Below, in pieces: positions 21,968-33,936 of a stretch of 64,000 nt of DNA (position 1 is the first letter of the stretch; every line of letters begins with the position of its first letter). The stretch spans positions 80,475 to 144,474 of the forward strand of contig JAKUCV010004518.1 of NCBI GenBank assembly GCA_028386065.3, written 5' to 3'. Under the pieces are notes generated by a model. It saw nothing but the letters and a program-made list of their open reading frames with translations, had not been told where the DNA came from and did no database searches. This DNA is from Turnera subulata (taxonomy: Eukaryota > Streptophyta > Magnoliopsida > Malpighiales > Passifloraceae). The translations under genes were made by a program, and so were the position numbers.

Positions 21968-22194
21968 TGTTATAAAATAATGTATAAATACTTGTATATA
22001 TGTCATTATAATACATACTAAATACATATTATATACTATTATATATTGTGTAAGGATGAAAGAGAATCGAATAAGAGAAAACCGGGTGCTTCCCGACTTT
22101 CCCCTTCACCGGCCGACTTCTCCATCGCTGGAATTTGACCGGAAAATTCTTCTTCTCCCTAAATCTTCTCCTTTTAATCCTTTGTTTTATAACA
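21968..22194 (+). repeat. 5' LTR of the Ale-type element
   Basis: It is 227 bp and matches 33937-34176 except for a few substitutions and a 13-base difference in an ATACATA run. Confidence 0.93.
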
Positions 22195-22208
22195 CGTTAT
22201 CAGCACGA
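22195..22208 (+). other. primer-binding site of the Ale-type element
   Basis: CGTTATCAGCACGA abuts the LTR end. It is the usual site of Ale-lineage elements. Confidence 0.85.
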
Positions 22209-23116
22209 TAACGCCTCTACCCAGAGCAAGAAAACCAAGACAGCAAAATACAGAAAAAGAATGGAAAAATCAGTGCACAGTATCGTCACCCTCATGGCCA
22301 CGGTTACTGTTCACTTGAAGCGTTTCTATGCCGCCGTTCATGTCACCGCTCCTGTCACCGGCTTCCTCATGTCGTCGCCGACCGAACGGCGCTTCCTCCG
22401 CCTGATGCGCCGCCTAGACGCGACGACCCGAGAGGAGACCCGATGACCCGTTTTTTTTCCTGCAATTTGCCGCCTCATCCTGCCGCCTCCGATGACGAGC
22501 CAGCAGCCGCGTCTCCTCCTCGTCGCTCGCTCGGCCGCCGTCACAACAGGAGGCAGTGCCGCCCGTCGCACCCCTGCAGCCACCAAACGCGACCATCTCC
22601 TTCGCCTCCTGCAGCTCTCGCCACGTCGCCGCCAGTGTCACGGACCCACACCTTCAGCCGCCAAGCTCGTGCCTTCCTCAGCCTGCGCCGTAACCTGCAG
22701 ACATCACCGTCGTCGAGCCGTCCACTGAGGAAGGTAAGCTCGTGGTCGAAGATGACCCACGGTTGACTGTGGTCTGCTGGGTCCAAGAGGCGGGTTTTGG
22801 TGTTGGACCTGTTGTTTTGGACCACCCCCCCTCCCCCCGACCCTAGACATTAGTGGGGATAATTTGAACCAGTTGGGTAAATTTCTTAATTTAATGGTTT
22901 GCCCAGTCCAATTTTTTTTGTTAAACGGCTAAAAATAAAGGTAACACTATGTAAGTATATTTTTAGGAACATACATATAGGTAACTTGGTTATATTTTTG
23001 GAAAATATATATATTTATGTTGCTAGAATAAATATTTTGATTTAATAGTTTTAGAAAACATCTCATGGAAATAATTTTGGAAAGGGGAAAACAAGGAAAA
23101 AGAAAAAAAAAAGGTA
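22209..23116 (+). other. GC-rich leader of the Ale-type element
   Basis: From about 22290 to 22850 the DNA is strongly GC-rich (CGCCGCC-type words), unlike the AT-rich rest. It then turns AT-rich up to the solo LTR. Open frames on both strands are of low complexity and I do not recognise a gag. A captured host fragment or a structured leader are both possible. Confidence 0.4.
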
Positions 23117-23121
23117 AAAAA

Positions 23122-25898
23122 TGAAGCGCCCCGACCCGTATTTACCGAAACACAGTAAACACGTGCCGAAACTATTCATTATGATAGAACAGACAGTACA
23201 ACGTGCAAATACTATACAATAGCAACTATCAATACAACTGTCACCCACACTCGGGGACCATTATTCAATCCATACACAGTGCTCTCAGCAGCAGCAGATA
23301 GTATCAATAATATACATATCACAGGAAATCAGCAGTACAGCAATATATATCACACAGCAGCGGAAATGTGGTACAGCATCATAAGCAATAGAATAGCAGC
23401 GGAAGACTTATGCACATGCAACGGTGGTATGGATCCGGAGTCAGGTGGAGAAAGCAGCAGCCATCGTACAACGTACCTGAACTACGAAACAACTTAACCT
23501 ACGGGATGAAACCCCGCAGGCGAGGGGTGAGTCCGAAGTGCTCACCGACGAAGGATAAACAGTGATATGCAAGCAACCGTAATACTTAAAAGCAATCACA
23601 GACAAGTAACAACATATCTCAACAACTGAGTCAAGGCCAAAAGAATGCTTAATTATTATTACCAGTTTTATCTTCCGGGCCCCCGTCACTGGACAAGCTA
23701 GGGTCGTACCTGGTTATCAATTAATTCTGGATACTAGGTCAAGAACCAATCCACATATCAGAACAACCGGATATTCGGCATATCCGAGCCACTGCGGATA
23801 TTCGGCATATCCGAGCCACTGGGTATTCGGTATACCCCAACCTCAGGCGACATCATGCCAACCAGATATTCGGCATATCTGAGCCACTGCGGATATTCGG
23901 CATATCCGAGCCACTGCGGATATTCGGCATATCCGAGCCACTGGGTATTTGGTATACCCTAACCACAGGCATGACGGGCCAACCAAACCAAAAACCGACC
24001 ATAGCATCCCAGAATTAATTTTCAAACCATCGGATCGTACCACTACTCCCCACATGACAATTATATCAACATCTCAAATCAATTCCAATTCCAATTTCTT
24101 TTTCTCAATTTCCACAGTCAATAGTTCAACATCAATCTCAGCATATTAACCACAGAGCCAATATCACAGTACAAAAGCAACAATAATATCCACAGCAGAT
24201 ACTCAATCAACAATCAACAATACAGCAGTTCAATCGAACAACAAAGCACACAAAGTATTACAGGCAACATAACAAGGGTTATCCATCCTCACCTTAGCCG
24301 ATATTCAATTATGGAATTGTTCGGCAAGTTCCAAGTCCGGTTCCTCAGCAAATTGTTCGTTGTCAACTCCTATATCAATCAATAATATGCACATATAAGA
24401 TGGTATGCAAATGTTATGCTAATACTGTATACCGTAAATTAAATATAAACTCGGCTCGGTTACTCTCCCGGATTAATTTTCCATTATTATCATCATTCAC
24501 CATTTATTTCAAGGTGTCAAAATACCATACTATACTTATTCCCATACCCGGTTACTATTCCGGTATTTGATTACCTTGGTAATACCCTTTCTAAAATTTA
24601 TTTCCTAGGTATGTACTTTCCAAAATATTATTTCTCCGTTTTATTATTTTCTTTCCATACCATATACCATATAATATTTTCCAATCTCATTTTTATTTTC
24701 TTCCATTTTATTTCTCTTTCCCAGATTTCATTTTCCTTCTATTTCTTTTTTTTTTAAATCAGACTGGGCCCAAGGGTTAAGCCCAAACAGTCCTAGGCAA
24801 GCCCAGAACCAAGCCCAGGCAGACCAAGGCGTAGGCCCAGGCTCGTATGAACAGGCCCGCGCCCAACAAGCCCACGGTCCAGCCCATGCACTATCCAACC
24901 CAAGCTCCTATCCAGTTCCTATTATGCGGGTCGACCCGACCCACCCGTCATTGAATCGGGTCGTGCTCACCTCAACTTGCAGAGGTGACGGCGCGGCGAC
25001 GGACGAACAGGACGGAGGGGCGAGGGCGGCAGCAGGACGGGGAGGTGACGGTGATGGCGTGCCGCGGTGTCGCTGGAGCCGGCGGTTGCTTGTGGTGTCT
25101 GACCCACTCGGGTTCGCCGTCGGGTCTTGGCGAAGAGGTGAAGAGGAAGAACAGGGAGGGCTCGACGCCGGAAGTGGAAGAGGGGAAAGGAGAAGAGAGG
25201 GGAGGAGGAGGAAGGGAAGGAGAAGAAGAGGTGGTTGGTGGTGACAGTTGGGGGTGGTGACCGGTGGTGCTTGGCCGGCGGTGTGGCTCGGGGAGGAAAG
25301 AAAAACGAAAAAGAAAAGAAAGAGGAAGAGAAGGAAGGTGGTGATGATGACGTGGCAGTGGGTGTTTATGTTGGTGTGTTTGTTTTTTTTCTTTTCTTTT
25401 CTTAAAAGAAAATCTGATTGCAGGGAGGAGGCTAAAGCTGGGTAGAGGAAGGATGGAGAGGATGAGTATGGCAGGTGATGGTGTGTGGAAGAAAGCAGAA
25501 GAAAAATAGTTTTATAGACAGCAAAATCATTGATAAGTCACAGGCTTAATAGGAGTTGACGGCTGAATAATTGAACTTCAATTATGTAGTTACTATGCTG
25601 CATGTGAAGTGTGACCCACCTGGACCAGAAAATATCCAGTGTACTCACTTATCTTATTTCTGGTCCGATAATTCGAGAATAAATCCGGCTTTTCCTATGG
25701 TTCCCGGACCTGGAAAAATCCCAACTTTGGTCCGTAATATCCGCAGAAAAATCCCGAACGTGAGACAAGGCTAGGTTTCGGAATCCAATACTCGATTTAC
25801 CACAATTTAATTACCTAAAATTAAAAATCAATAGTAAATTACTGTAGATTAACTTAAACAGTCCCGGTAAAAATGAAATTTTTACCTGGGCTGTTACA
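23122..25898 (+). mobile_element. solo LTR A, 2.8 kb, probably Ty3/gypsy
   Basis: It begins TGAAGCGCCCCGACCCG, ends GGGCTGTTACA and is flanked by AAAAA on both sides. It has no internal gene. It shares long blocks with solo LTR B, for example GGGATGAAACCCCGCAGG and GGTTATCCATCCTCACC. Long LTRs starting with a CGCCCCGA-type word are known from Tekay/Del-like gypsy elements, but family assignment is inference. The stretch 24980-25260 is open but GC-rich and repetitive, so I do not call a gene. Confidence 0.8.
23768..23945. repeat. 27-bp minisatellite in solo LTR A
   Basis: About seven repeats of GGATATTCGGCATATCC plus GAGCCACTGC, each holding an imperfect palindrome, are arranged as two larger blocks. 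The counterpart in solo LTR B lacks the array. Confidence 0.85.
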
Positions 25899-25903
25899 AA
25901 AAA

Positions 25904-27620
25904 AAAAAGTTTTTGGGAAACTGAAATTAAAAGGATATATATATACCGGAATAGTAACCGGATACTAGTATAATATATTATATATATTATTGCTGAAAGA
26001 TTTATCGAGTTAGCATATTTTTATATTTTTATTTAGATTCTGATTGGGCTATTAAAAGGCCCATAAATTTTAATTTTCTGTCATTTATTTTAATTGGGAT
26101 AATTAAGAAAAAGCCCCTGTTTATTTATTTTCATTTAGCATTTATTTATTTCATTATGTTATTCGATTTGTGTCCCTCAAAATTTCCGGAAAAAATTTGA
26201 TATGGGCATTAAATGCTAAAATGCATTGAAATGCATAATAGTCTCGAAGACTAAATGAAAGAGTTCAGAAGACTCGATAAAAGAAAAATGCAGCAAAAGC
26301 CCAGAAGGTTATTGTATTTATTTTATTGTTTATATTAAGCTTGGGCACATATTAGGCCTATTATATTTTAATATTCTGTTCTTTACATTTCAATTGGGCT
26401 CATATAAGGCCCATTGTACTTAATTTCTCGTTTTAATTTCTTTACGATTTTATTGGGCTCGTATAAGGCCCATCGCATTTGCTTTGCGATAATTTAATTT
26501 TTATTGGGCTAATTTATGTAAGGCCCATTACTTTTAATATTTCGGTTATTTAATTATTTGTTTAAATTATGTTATTCGAGACCCTTATAATTTCCAGAAG
26601 AAATTCATTATGGGTATTAAAATGCCGACAGGAATTTACATAATAATAGTCTGGAAGACTAAATATCATAGTCCAGCAGACTCAATAAAGGAAAATACAA
26701 CGAAGACTCGAAGTCTTACCGTTCAAAAGATCCTGAAGATCCTTCAAAGAAAAATCGAAAATAAAAACTATTACCACCAGCAGATGGAAATTATATGACC
26801 ACCAGCAGTGGGACATTGAATGACCACAAGAGGATGGTTATTCTCACGAAATTTTAATTACAAATGTACACATCTGATGAAATGCGCAGATATTATGATA
26901 TTACTCTTGCTGACCCTGAAGGTGCAAGTTAATATATATTGATCATTTTTAATTTTACTGTTTAATTTTATTTTTATGTTCATCTTTATTATTTCTGTTA
27001 TGTTTACTTTATGTTTATCTTTACTACTTAATTCTTTTTATGTGCATATGAAATTATCGTTTTCCTCGTATAATGACCCCGACATTTGTCCTGAAGATAA
27101 TACGATGATATATTCCGTACTTAATAAACGGAAATTATTCATATGAAAGTAAATTAATCCGCTCTAGAAGAGCATGGACTTTAATGTGCTCCTGAAGAGC
27201 AATATTTTACCTACCCAACATGCAACAGCATTCAAGGGGGAGAGGAAAACGGTGTGTGAATACTGTTACATATATAAATTGTGAAGAACACAAGCTTAAC
27301 TATGATCCAGAAGATCATAGGCTTACGCTCCTGAAGAGCATAAACTCCTGAAGAGTATGAAATACGAAATATTCTTGTTTACAAGAAATTGTTATGGATC
27401 CCATTAAATTGATTCTGCTCCATTCCTCGAAGTGAATGAGATAGTATAGTGCATGTTGCCAAGGATGTGGAAGAAATTATTCCAACTATTATGACCATAA
27501 AGATTATGGCAAAAGGCAAGGCTAAAAGAATACATGCATATTATTATCATATAAGGGATCATTACTTGAGAACATCCACGTAGAGGAATTGTTCTCATAC
27601 ATAAAGCTGAATGAAATTAT
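25904..27620 (+). other. degraded interior of the Ale-type element, no gene
   Basis: It is AT-rich DNA with two overlapping repeat systems. One is a series of TTGGGCT...AAGGCCCA palindromes (26036-26530), and the other is a set of short hairpins with GAA-containing loops. A diverged 420-base direct repeat pairs 26150-26320 with 26560-26720. No open coding region is seen. Confidence 0.6.
26036..26530. repeat. five TTGGGCT / AGGCCCA imperfect palindromes
   Basis: Motifs such as ATTGGGCT-CATATA-AGGCCCA recur near 26045, 26340, 26395, 26450 and 26500, separated by T-rich spacers. GGCCCA is also the core of plant site II promoter elements, but a regulatory role is not shown. Confidence 0.7.
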
Positions 27621-27623
27621 TTA

Positions 27624-28304
27624 ACGGTTGGGTACAACATTGGCCCTAAAGCTCTGGGCCTCGTTATTGATGTTGACCCTAACACTGTCGTTTCAGGAGA
27701 ACCACATACCACCCATGTTGTTATCTCCAGGCATCTCAAACCGATTTGCTGGAGGAAAACGGAGTGGTATTGCTCCATGATTCTCTGCAAGTTGCCACAG
27801 GGTTTCAGTGATCAGTACCATGTTGGGCTTGTACTGATTCTTCAGATCCCTTAAGGTACGCACGAAATCTTGGGACCGCCTGGCCACTCCCCTGCAATTC
27901 CATAATAAAAGTCGTACCTTGGGCCATGTAGGCGATAACCCTGACACCCTTGGGATACTCCGAGCCATCATAGAAACTTGATAATAGCTACTTTGATTCA
28001 GAATTTTACATGAAGGCTCTAGTTGAAATTCCTGCATCCTATCAGATATGAAAAACATTATAGAGTTTGCTGAGCCATAAAAATTTGTCCTGAGATTACC
28101 TTGGTCCTCCAGGAAGAAAGTTTCTTCCATTGGAGTCACAAAGAACCTAGACGAGTATAGCTCATCTACAAAAACCAAACATGGGATTCTTGCTAGCTCA
28201 TTAGGCAGTTCCTCTTGCTGTTCATTAATCATGCTATAGGCCAATCTATTTCTTCTGCCTAGTGAGGCACCTTCAACAAAGAAAACAGTAGCTGAAGAAG
28301 GCAT
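27624..28304 (-). CDS. ORF joining an unrecognised N-terminus to the start of a LINE endonuclease
   Basis: An open frame of 203 codons starts MPSSATVFF at 28304. Residues 1 to about 128 match no family I know. From about residue 130 it reads VRLLLWNCRGVARRSQDF, then PNMVLITETLW and MGGMWFS, the opening motifs (Asn and Glu active-site residues) of L1-type AP endonuclease. A TGA at 27693 ends it where LINEs usually have Trp, and LINE-like reading continues to about 27624. RT, ORF1 and poly(A) are absent. A minus-strand TATA-like GCTATAAGAAGG at 28394-28405 lies 95 bases upstream of the ATG. It may be a truncated LINE with an unusual 5' part or a chimeric gene. Confidence 0.4.
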
Positions 28305-28395
28305 TTTTGTCTTGGTTGAGTTTTATGTTTCTTTGCTTTGTTGAATTTTTTGTATCTTTGAATTTTGCTGTATCTTCCTAAGCAATCTCCCCCCT

Positions 28396-28403
28396 TCTTA
28401 TAG
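28396..28403 (-). promoter_or_regulatory. possible TATA box of the chimeric endonuclease ORF
   Basis: GCTATAAGAAGG reads on the minus strand, followed by a run of G and an A-rich leader up to the ATG at 28304. Confidence 0.35.
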
Positions 28404-28405
28404 CA

Positions 28406-29896
28406 TGAGCATAGACAGCCAGGTGTCCCCGAAAAGTTCCAAAAGTTTTTGTATTATTTTTCAGAAAATTCTAAAGCTTTACAATCCTTGAGGATTTGCT
28501 TTTGGAAATGTCTGCCACTACATTAATTATTGCTCAATAATTCATATCCTTTCGACATGAGTGGCAGATATAAGCTTAAAATTGGTACACAACAGCGTGA
28601 AGCTGGTACCCATCAAAAGCTAGTAAAAATAGCAGTCTGAAGCTGGCACATATATACCAGTCTGAAGCTGGTACCAACCTAAAGTTGGTTTATTTGATTT
28701 ATTTGGCATGACCGGTTGGGCCATCCCGGGTCAATAATAATGCACTAAATTTATTTGGTCATTCATTGAAAAACCAGAAGTTTTACAATCAATGAATTTC
28801 CATGTGTTTGTTTGCTGCGATATTAATAATACGGCCATCAAAAGATGAGATTGGCCTAGACCAGCAAATTTGGGATATGAACGCGGAATGATAAATCCGC
28901 TGTGTTGACCATCTAGGTAATTTTTACGATGCATCGACTAGATGGTCTATTATGTGACACAAGTTGGCATTGTGCGCACTGGTTCTAATGATTAAGCCAC
29001 TAGCAGGTGCATATCCCTACTCATGTTATTAGACTATATGTCTAGATAATGCTGGTATGTTTCTTCAATGGAGAATGTATATCATTGGAAATAAACCCAA
29101 AGAGATCTGGGCCATATTGACAATTGATTGCAGGACCATTGATGAAATATGACTATGGTATTTTATATGCAGTAAATGTGCATCAAGCCAATAAGATATT
29201 ATAAGATCATAAGATCTCCCCATTGGTTCTTGGTCACAAAATATCTCCCATCTTCGGACCGTTGGTTGTACAGTATATTATGCTCCACCACAGCATAGTT
29301 AATCTGGTCCTTAAAGAAGGTTGGGAATAGATGTTGGGTAATCTCCATCAAATCACAACATTATTGAAACTATTGACTAAAAGATTGGAGATTCATTTAT
29401 AGCAAGATTTGCTTATTGATAATTTGATATGTGTGTATACCCAACATCAGGGGGAGAAAGAAGCAGCTGGATCAAGATTGTTGAAATGCATAATATATAT
29501 GAATGTTGATCCTCATATAAATTAATGTGAACCTGAAGTTCAAAAGAAGATGATTCATTTGCAGGAAAATTGATATACAATTGCCAGACACATTTAAATT
29601 AAGTGTGACCATATACCAGCTGCAAATGCTCCTGTTTCAATTGATGTTCCTGAAGAACAATATAAGTATGCAAATGAATCTATAGATTATACTCGGTTCC
29701 AAAAAGAAAAGAAATTCTCAAAAGAGAAAAAGGAGCAAATGAGATAAGATGGCCCTAGTAAGAAAATATGGCCTCCAGTAGAGGTTTGAATTAAAAGTTC
29801 CCCGGAAGAGGTTGATTCTCTGACACAAATTGATAAAGTTCCAGAAGTAACTCAGGTACCTGAAATAAATGAGCATGATGAGATCTCAATCACAGT
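28406..29896 (+). other. degraded interior of the Ale-type element
   Basis: No intact gene is present. Near 29520-29870 the + strand still resembles, through many stops, the linker between integrase and RT of Ale-type pol (pieces such as DVPEEQYKYANESIDY and KVPEVTQVPEI). ACCAG-type hairpins lie at 28656-28689. Confidence 0.55.
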
Positions 29897-29901
29897 GTCA
29901 G

Positions 29902-32721
29902 TGAAACGCCCCGACCGTATTTACCGTATACAGTAAACATGTGCCAGAACTGTTCTTATTACAGTAGCAGACAGCACATACATTACAGAATACAATACAA
30001 GCAATCTCAAATATAACATCCGTCACCCGATCCCGGGGACCATTATTCAAACCACAACAGCAATAGCAGAATCATACAATACGTGATGTCGCAAAACATA
30101 TAAAACATGATACAGCAGTAAATATAATATCAGCAGCGGAAGACTTAGAATGAGATACAGCGGAGGTATGGATCCGGGGTCTGGTGGAGTAGAAACAGTA
30201 GTTGGCCGAACCACGTACCTGTACTACGAATAACTCATCCTACGGGATGAAACCCCGCAGGCGAGGGGTGAGTCCGAAGTGCTCACCGACAAAGGATAAA
30301 CAGTAATATGCATGCAACACAATACTTTCAAAATAAAATTCCAGCAAAAGACATAACAGTGAAACAATCAGAATATAACCGAGCCAAGACCAAAAGAATA
30401 ATTACTTTTAATTCCAATTTTATCTTCCGGGCCCCGTCACTGGACAAGCTAGGGGTTAGACCTGGATATCAACATATTTCGGGTGCTATACCAAAATCAA
30501 GAGAACCCAGGGATCGACATCCCAAAAATAATCACAGGATAGACATCCCAAGCATAGACATGCTTATCACCAGAAACCAGGTCAAGGCCACCACAAAACA
30601 GTTTTTACCCATCGAGTCAGACCACTACTTTCCACGTGACATTAAAGTCGTCAACACAACTTCCAATTATCCAATTATCTCATCATGTCGGTCCACAATC
30701 AACAAATCCACAATCATAACAATAATACATAAATCAACTCATTTGGCTCAGCAGTTCAATCAGGCAAATTAACCACAGAAAAACAAACACAGCATCATGT
30801 GCAACATATCAAAGGTTATCCATCCTCACCTTAGCCGATTTCCCTACTCCTGGAAGTCCTCAAATTGTCCCGGCTCCGGTTCCTCGGGATACTGTTCGTT
30901 ATCAGCTCCTAAATAGCAAACAATAGCATATACTCACATAAGATGCACATAAATGCGAATGATGCAGTACTGTAAAAATAAATTCTAAACTGGTTCGTCT
31001 ATGTCCCGGCGAAGTCCCGTTATCATCATCATTCACCATTTATTTTCCTTTCCAAAAATGTGATTACTATAACATTTTTTTTCTGAAAATTAAACGTACG
31101 CTTATACTCCCAAAATACTTTACGGTACATGTATTCTTTCCTAGAATAAGTATAATAATTTCCTTTCTCTTCTTCTCTCTTTTTCTTTTTATTTCCCTAG
31201 TCTCCTTGAAAATAATATGTCATGATAATCACTTATTTCTTTTCACAAATATATTATTATTTTTTTTATTTGAATTTTCCTAGAAATTACGTTTTCCATA
31301 TACCCTTCCCAAATATTTCTCAAAGTAGTTATTATACACCATTTACATATACTTTCCCTAAAATTATATCTCCAGAATATTATTTCCCCCAAAGTATTCC
31401 TCAAAATATTATTTCCACAAATTACTTTTATTTTCCTGAAGTTATTATTTTTCCATAATTATTTTTCTTTTTCTTTCGGATTTATTCCTCTTTCTTCTTC
31501 TTTTTTTTTTTTTAATTTCGGACTGGGCCAAGGTCCAAGTCCAAAGCCTAAAGCCTAAACCCAACCATCCTAGCCCATCTCACCCTAAGCCCAAAACTAA
31601 AACCCAAAACCCAAATCCTAACCCACTAACCACTAACAGCCCAGCCCATCCATCAATTCCAACCCAACTCCAATCGGGTCAACCCGCGACCCGTGAACAC
31701 ATCATACGGGTTGTCTTCCTTACCCGTTTCAAAAACGGGTACTCACCTTGGATCTGCTGACGGTGGCTCGGCGAAGACACAGGGCGGCAGCGGTGCTGTA
31801 GGCGAGGCGAGGACGACTCGAAGAGGAAGGCGGCAAGGCCTGGGGCGGCGTCGAGTTACGGCGAAGAGACGAGGTGGAAGAGAACTCGGGTCGTCAGCGA
31901 CAGGTGCGAAGGGGGAAGGCGAGCTCGGGTCGTCGTGTCGTCGGGTCGGCTTCGTCCGGGCAGTTCACGGCCGGCCTGACGCGATGACGGTGGCGGAAGG
32001 AGGAGAAGAAGGAGAAAAGGATGGCGAGGGCGGGTGGCAGCGTCGTGCAGGTGGTGTTGGCGTCGGCTGCGTGTTGGTGGTGGTGACTAGGTGTGGCGGC
32101 ACGAACGGGCAGGAAGGAAGGAGAGGTGGTGGTGTTGGTGGGGCTTGTGGTGGCGGCTGGTGGTTAGTGACGGGTTGTGTGTGGCGGGGCGGCTGGTGTT
32201 TAATGTTTGTTTCCTTTTCTTTTTTTTTTTTTCCAAGACTAATAATATTGCAGTGAAGAACAGAGGCAAGGCAAATTACTGGGTTTTTGATTGATGCAGA
32301 CAGAAGCAACGTTAGAAAATTTATAGGCAGGAAAGGAGATGCTGAGTTGCAATTTTTCTTCAAGGAATATTTAAGTGGAGAAGAAAATTTCCAGTGGGAA
32401 GCATAGAAATTCGGTGGAGAATATTGACTAAGTATAGGAAATATCTGAACCAGCAAAATGACTTAACTGCCTTTCTAACTCCTTCTGTGACAAAAACTTA
32501 CCCAGGGGCATAATTGTCTTTTCGCAACTTCCAGATTCGGAAAATTCCAACTCGTCTCGGAAATTCCACAAAAATATCCGGAGTATGGAGTGAGATCGGA
32601 ATTGAAATCCGATGCTCGGTTTTCCATTAAATAATTACCAAAGGTTATTTTTATTCGGTAAATTACTGTACAAAGCTTTTACAGTCCCGGTAAAAACATA
32701 AATTTTACCCGGGTCATTACA
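29902..32721 (+). mobile_element. solo LTR B, 2.8 kb, same family as solo LTR A
   Basis: It begins TGAAACGCCCCGACC and ends GGGTCATTACA, with a perfect GTCAG target duplication (29897-29901 and 32722-32726). It lacks internal coding sequence. It shares many blocks with solo LTR A but not the minisatellite. Removing it restores a continuous Ale-type pol remnant across the site. Confidence 0.85.
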
Positions 32722-32726
32722 GTCAG

Positions 32727-33830
32727 AAATAAGATGGAACCGACGTGAAATAACCGTCGACGGAATACAATTTTTTATTTATTATATAGCGCTAACTAAA
32801 ATGAGGATCATGAACCTACTAATGAAAGTAGGCGTTGTATGATTGGCCAAAATATATGAGATATAATTAAAGGCTGTGTTGGACTCGCATGTGAAGCGAG
32901 TAATTTTTCGGACCTATAGTTCATACACCAGATGGTGTAAAATTTAATCGGTTGGTAAATGGGTATTTGCGCGGAAAATATAAATGAGATGTAAAGCACG
33001 GTTGCACAAGGTTTTACCCGAACGACCTAATTTTTAATTATGAGGAGATACACTCCCTTGTGGTGGATGCAATTATTTTGATAAGTCTGACATTATATGA
33101 AAAGAATTAGAAATGCATCTAATGAATGCTTTTACAGCCTACTATGAATCCATAAGTTGTGAAATATACATGAAGATCCCTGAATAATCCAAGTTGCCTG
33201 AAGCAACTAATTCTCGGGAAATTACAAAAATTGAACTGAGTTTAAATCATTTTGATTATGGATAAATTTATATGTTTAGTGATTGGAACTCCATAAGAGG
33301 TTTTCAAATACCGTGCTATTAGTTTGGTCCAGAAGTACCCTGTCTAAGTGCAGTTTATATTGCTAGTATCATAAAGCCTGAAGCTTATGATTTAAGCCTA
33401 TTGGTAAGATATGTATTTGCACTCATCTTTGGGATATAAAAGATGTAGTGTCATGTGAATCCTGTAAACCCGAAGAAAGAAGAGTTGGTTTTTGCAGATA
33501 CAGATCCCCCACTTGATCCACAAAAGGCACGGTCGGACATCTGCCACAACATTGCACAAGAAGTCGCTATATCATCAGGCCCACAAAAGCAAAAGGGCAA
33601 GATCGATGCACCTACAACAAAATTATGAAGATTGTGCTGCCAACTCTGTCCAATTGAAGTAAAGATGTACCAAAAGCAATCAGACAAAATACACGTCACC
33701 AGAAGCTGACAAGGACGATCGGCATGCAACGATATCAAGAAAACAATGGAGGCCAAAATGAGGGGGAGTATCAAGCAATCAATAGAAGCCAAAATGAGGG
33801 GGAGTAGGATACGCACTGCACTCTTTTTTC
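32727..33830 (+). pseudogene. heavily decayed RT and pol end of the Ale-type element
   Basis: Across several frames the + strand keeps recognisable pieces of Copia RT, including IRWNRREITVD and a passage around 33110-33190 reading like LEMHLMNAFTAYYES and EIYMKIPE. Stops occur every few codons, the YVDD catalytic box cannot be found, and the RNase H part is reduced to a short tail. The purine tract and a leader typical of Ale 3' ends (CACTGGGTTTTTCTTGG near 33850) follow. It is not functional. Confidence 0.65.
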
Positions 33831-33936
33831 CTTCACCAAGTTTTTATCCCACTGGGTTTTTCTTGGTAAGGTTTTTAATAAGGCAGTATCCCCAAAGCGT
33901 ATTCTACCCATCAACACAATGACATCCAAGGGGGAG

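Larger units (their letters stand above)
26240..33388. repeat. dispersed mini-hairpins with CTGAA-type loops
   Basis: About 17 short inverted repeats with 3-7-bp arms and a loop of CTGAA, CAGAA, CTAAA, CGA, GGA or AGA occur along the element. Examples: TGCTC-CTGAA-GAGCA (27187-27201), TATGATC-CAGAA-GATCATA (27301-27319), TGAAC-CTGAA-GTTCA (29528-29542), TGTTC-CTGAA-GAACA (29645-29659) and AGTTGC-CTGAA-GCAACT (33192-33208). Arms differ from site to site while the loop is kept. Confidence 0.75.

Noticed and set aside
22338..22825. Overlapping GC-rich open frames in the Ale leader
   Set aside because: Up to five frames are open at once, which reflects base composition and not coding.
24924..25445. 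Open frames rich in Arg, Gly and Glu in solo LTR A
   Set aside because: GC-rich low-complexity DNA with overlapping frames and no domain. The same region of solo LTR B is only loosely similar.
28304..28560. Idea that the TATA box and leader before the chimeric ORF come from an endogenous pararetrovirus
   Set aside because: No viral coat, movement or RT motif was found nearby, so there is nothing beyond a TATA-like box to support it.
31693..32294. Gly- and Arg-rich open frame of 187 codons in solo LTR B
   Set aside because: It has biased composition, no motif and no support from solo LTR A.
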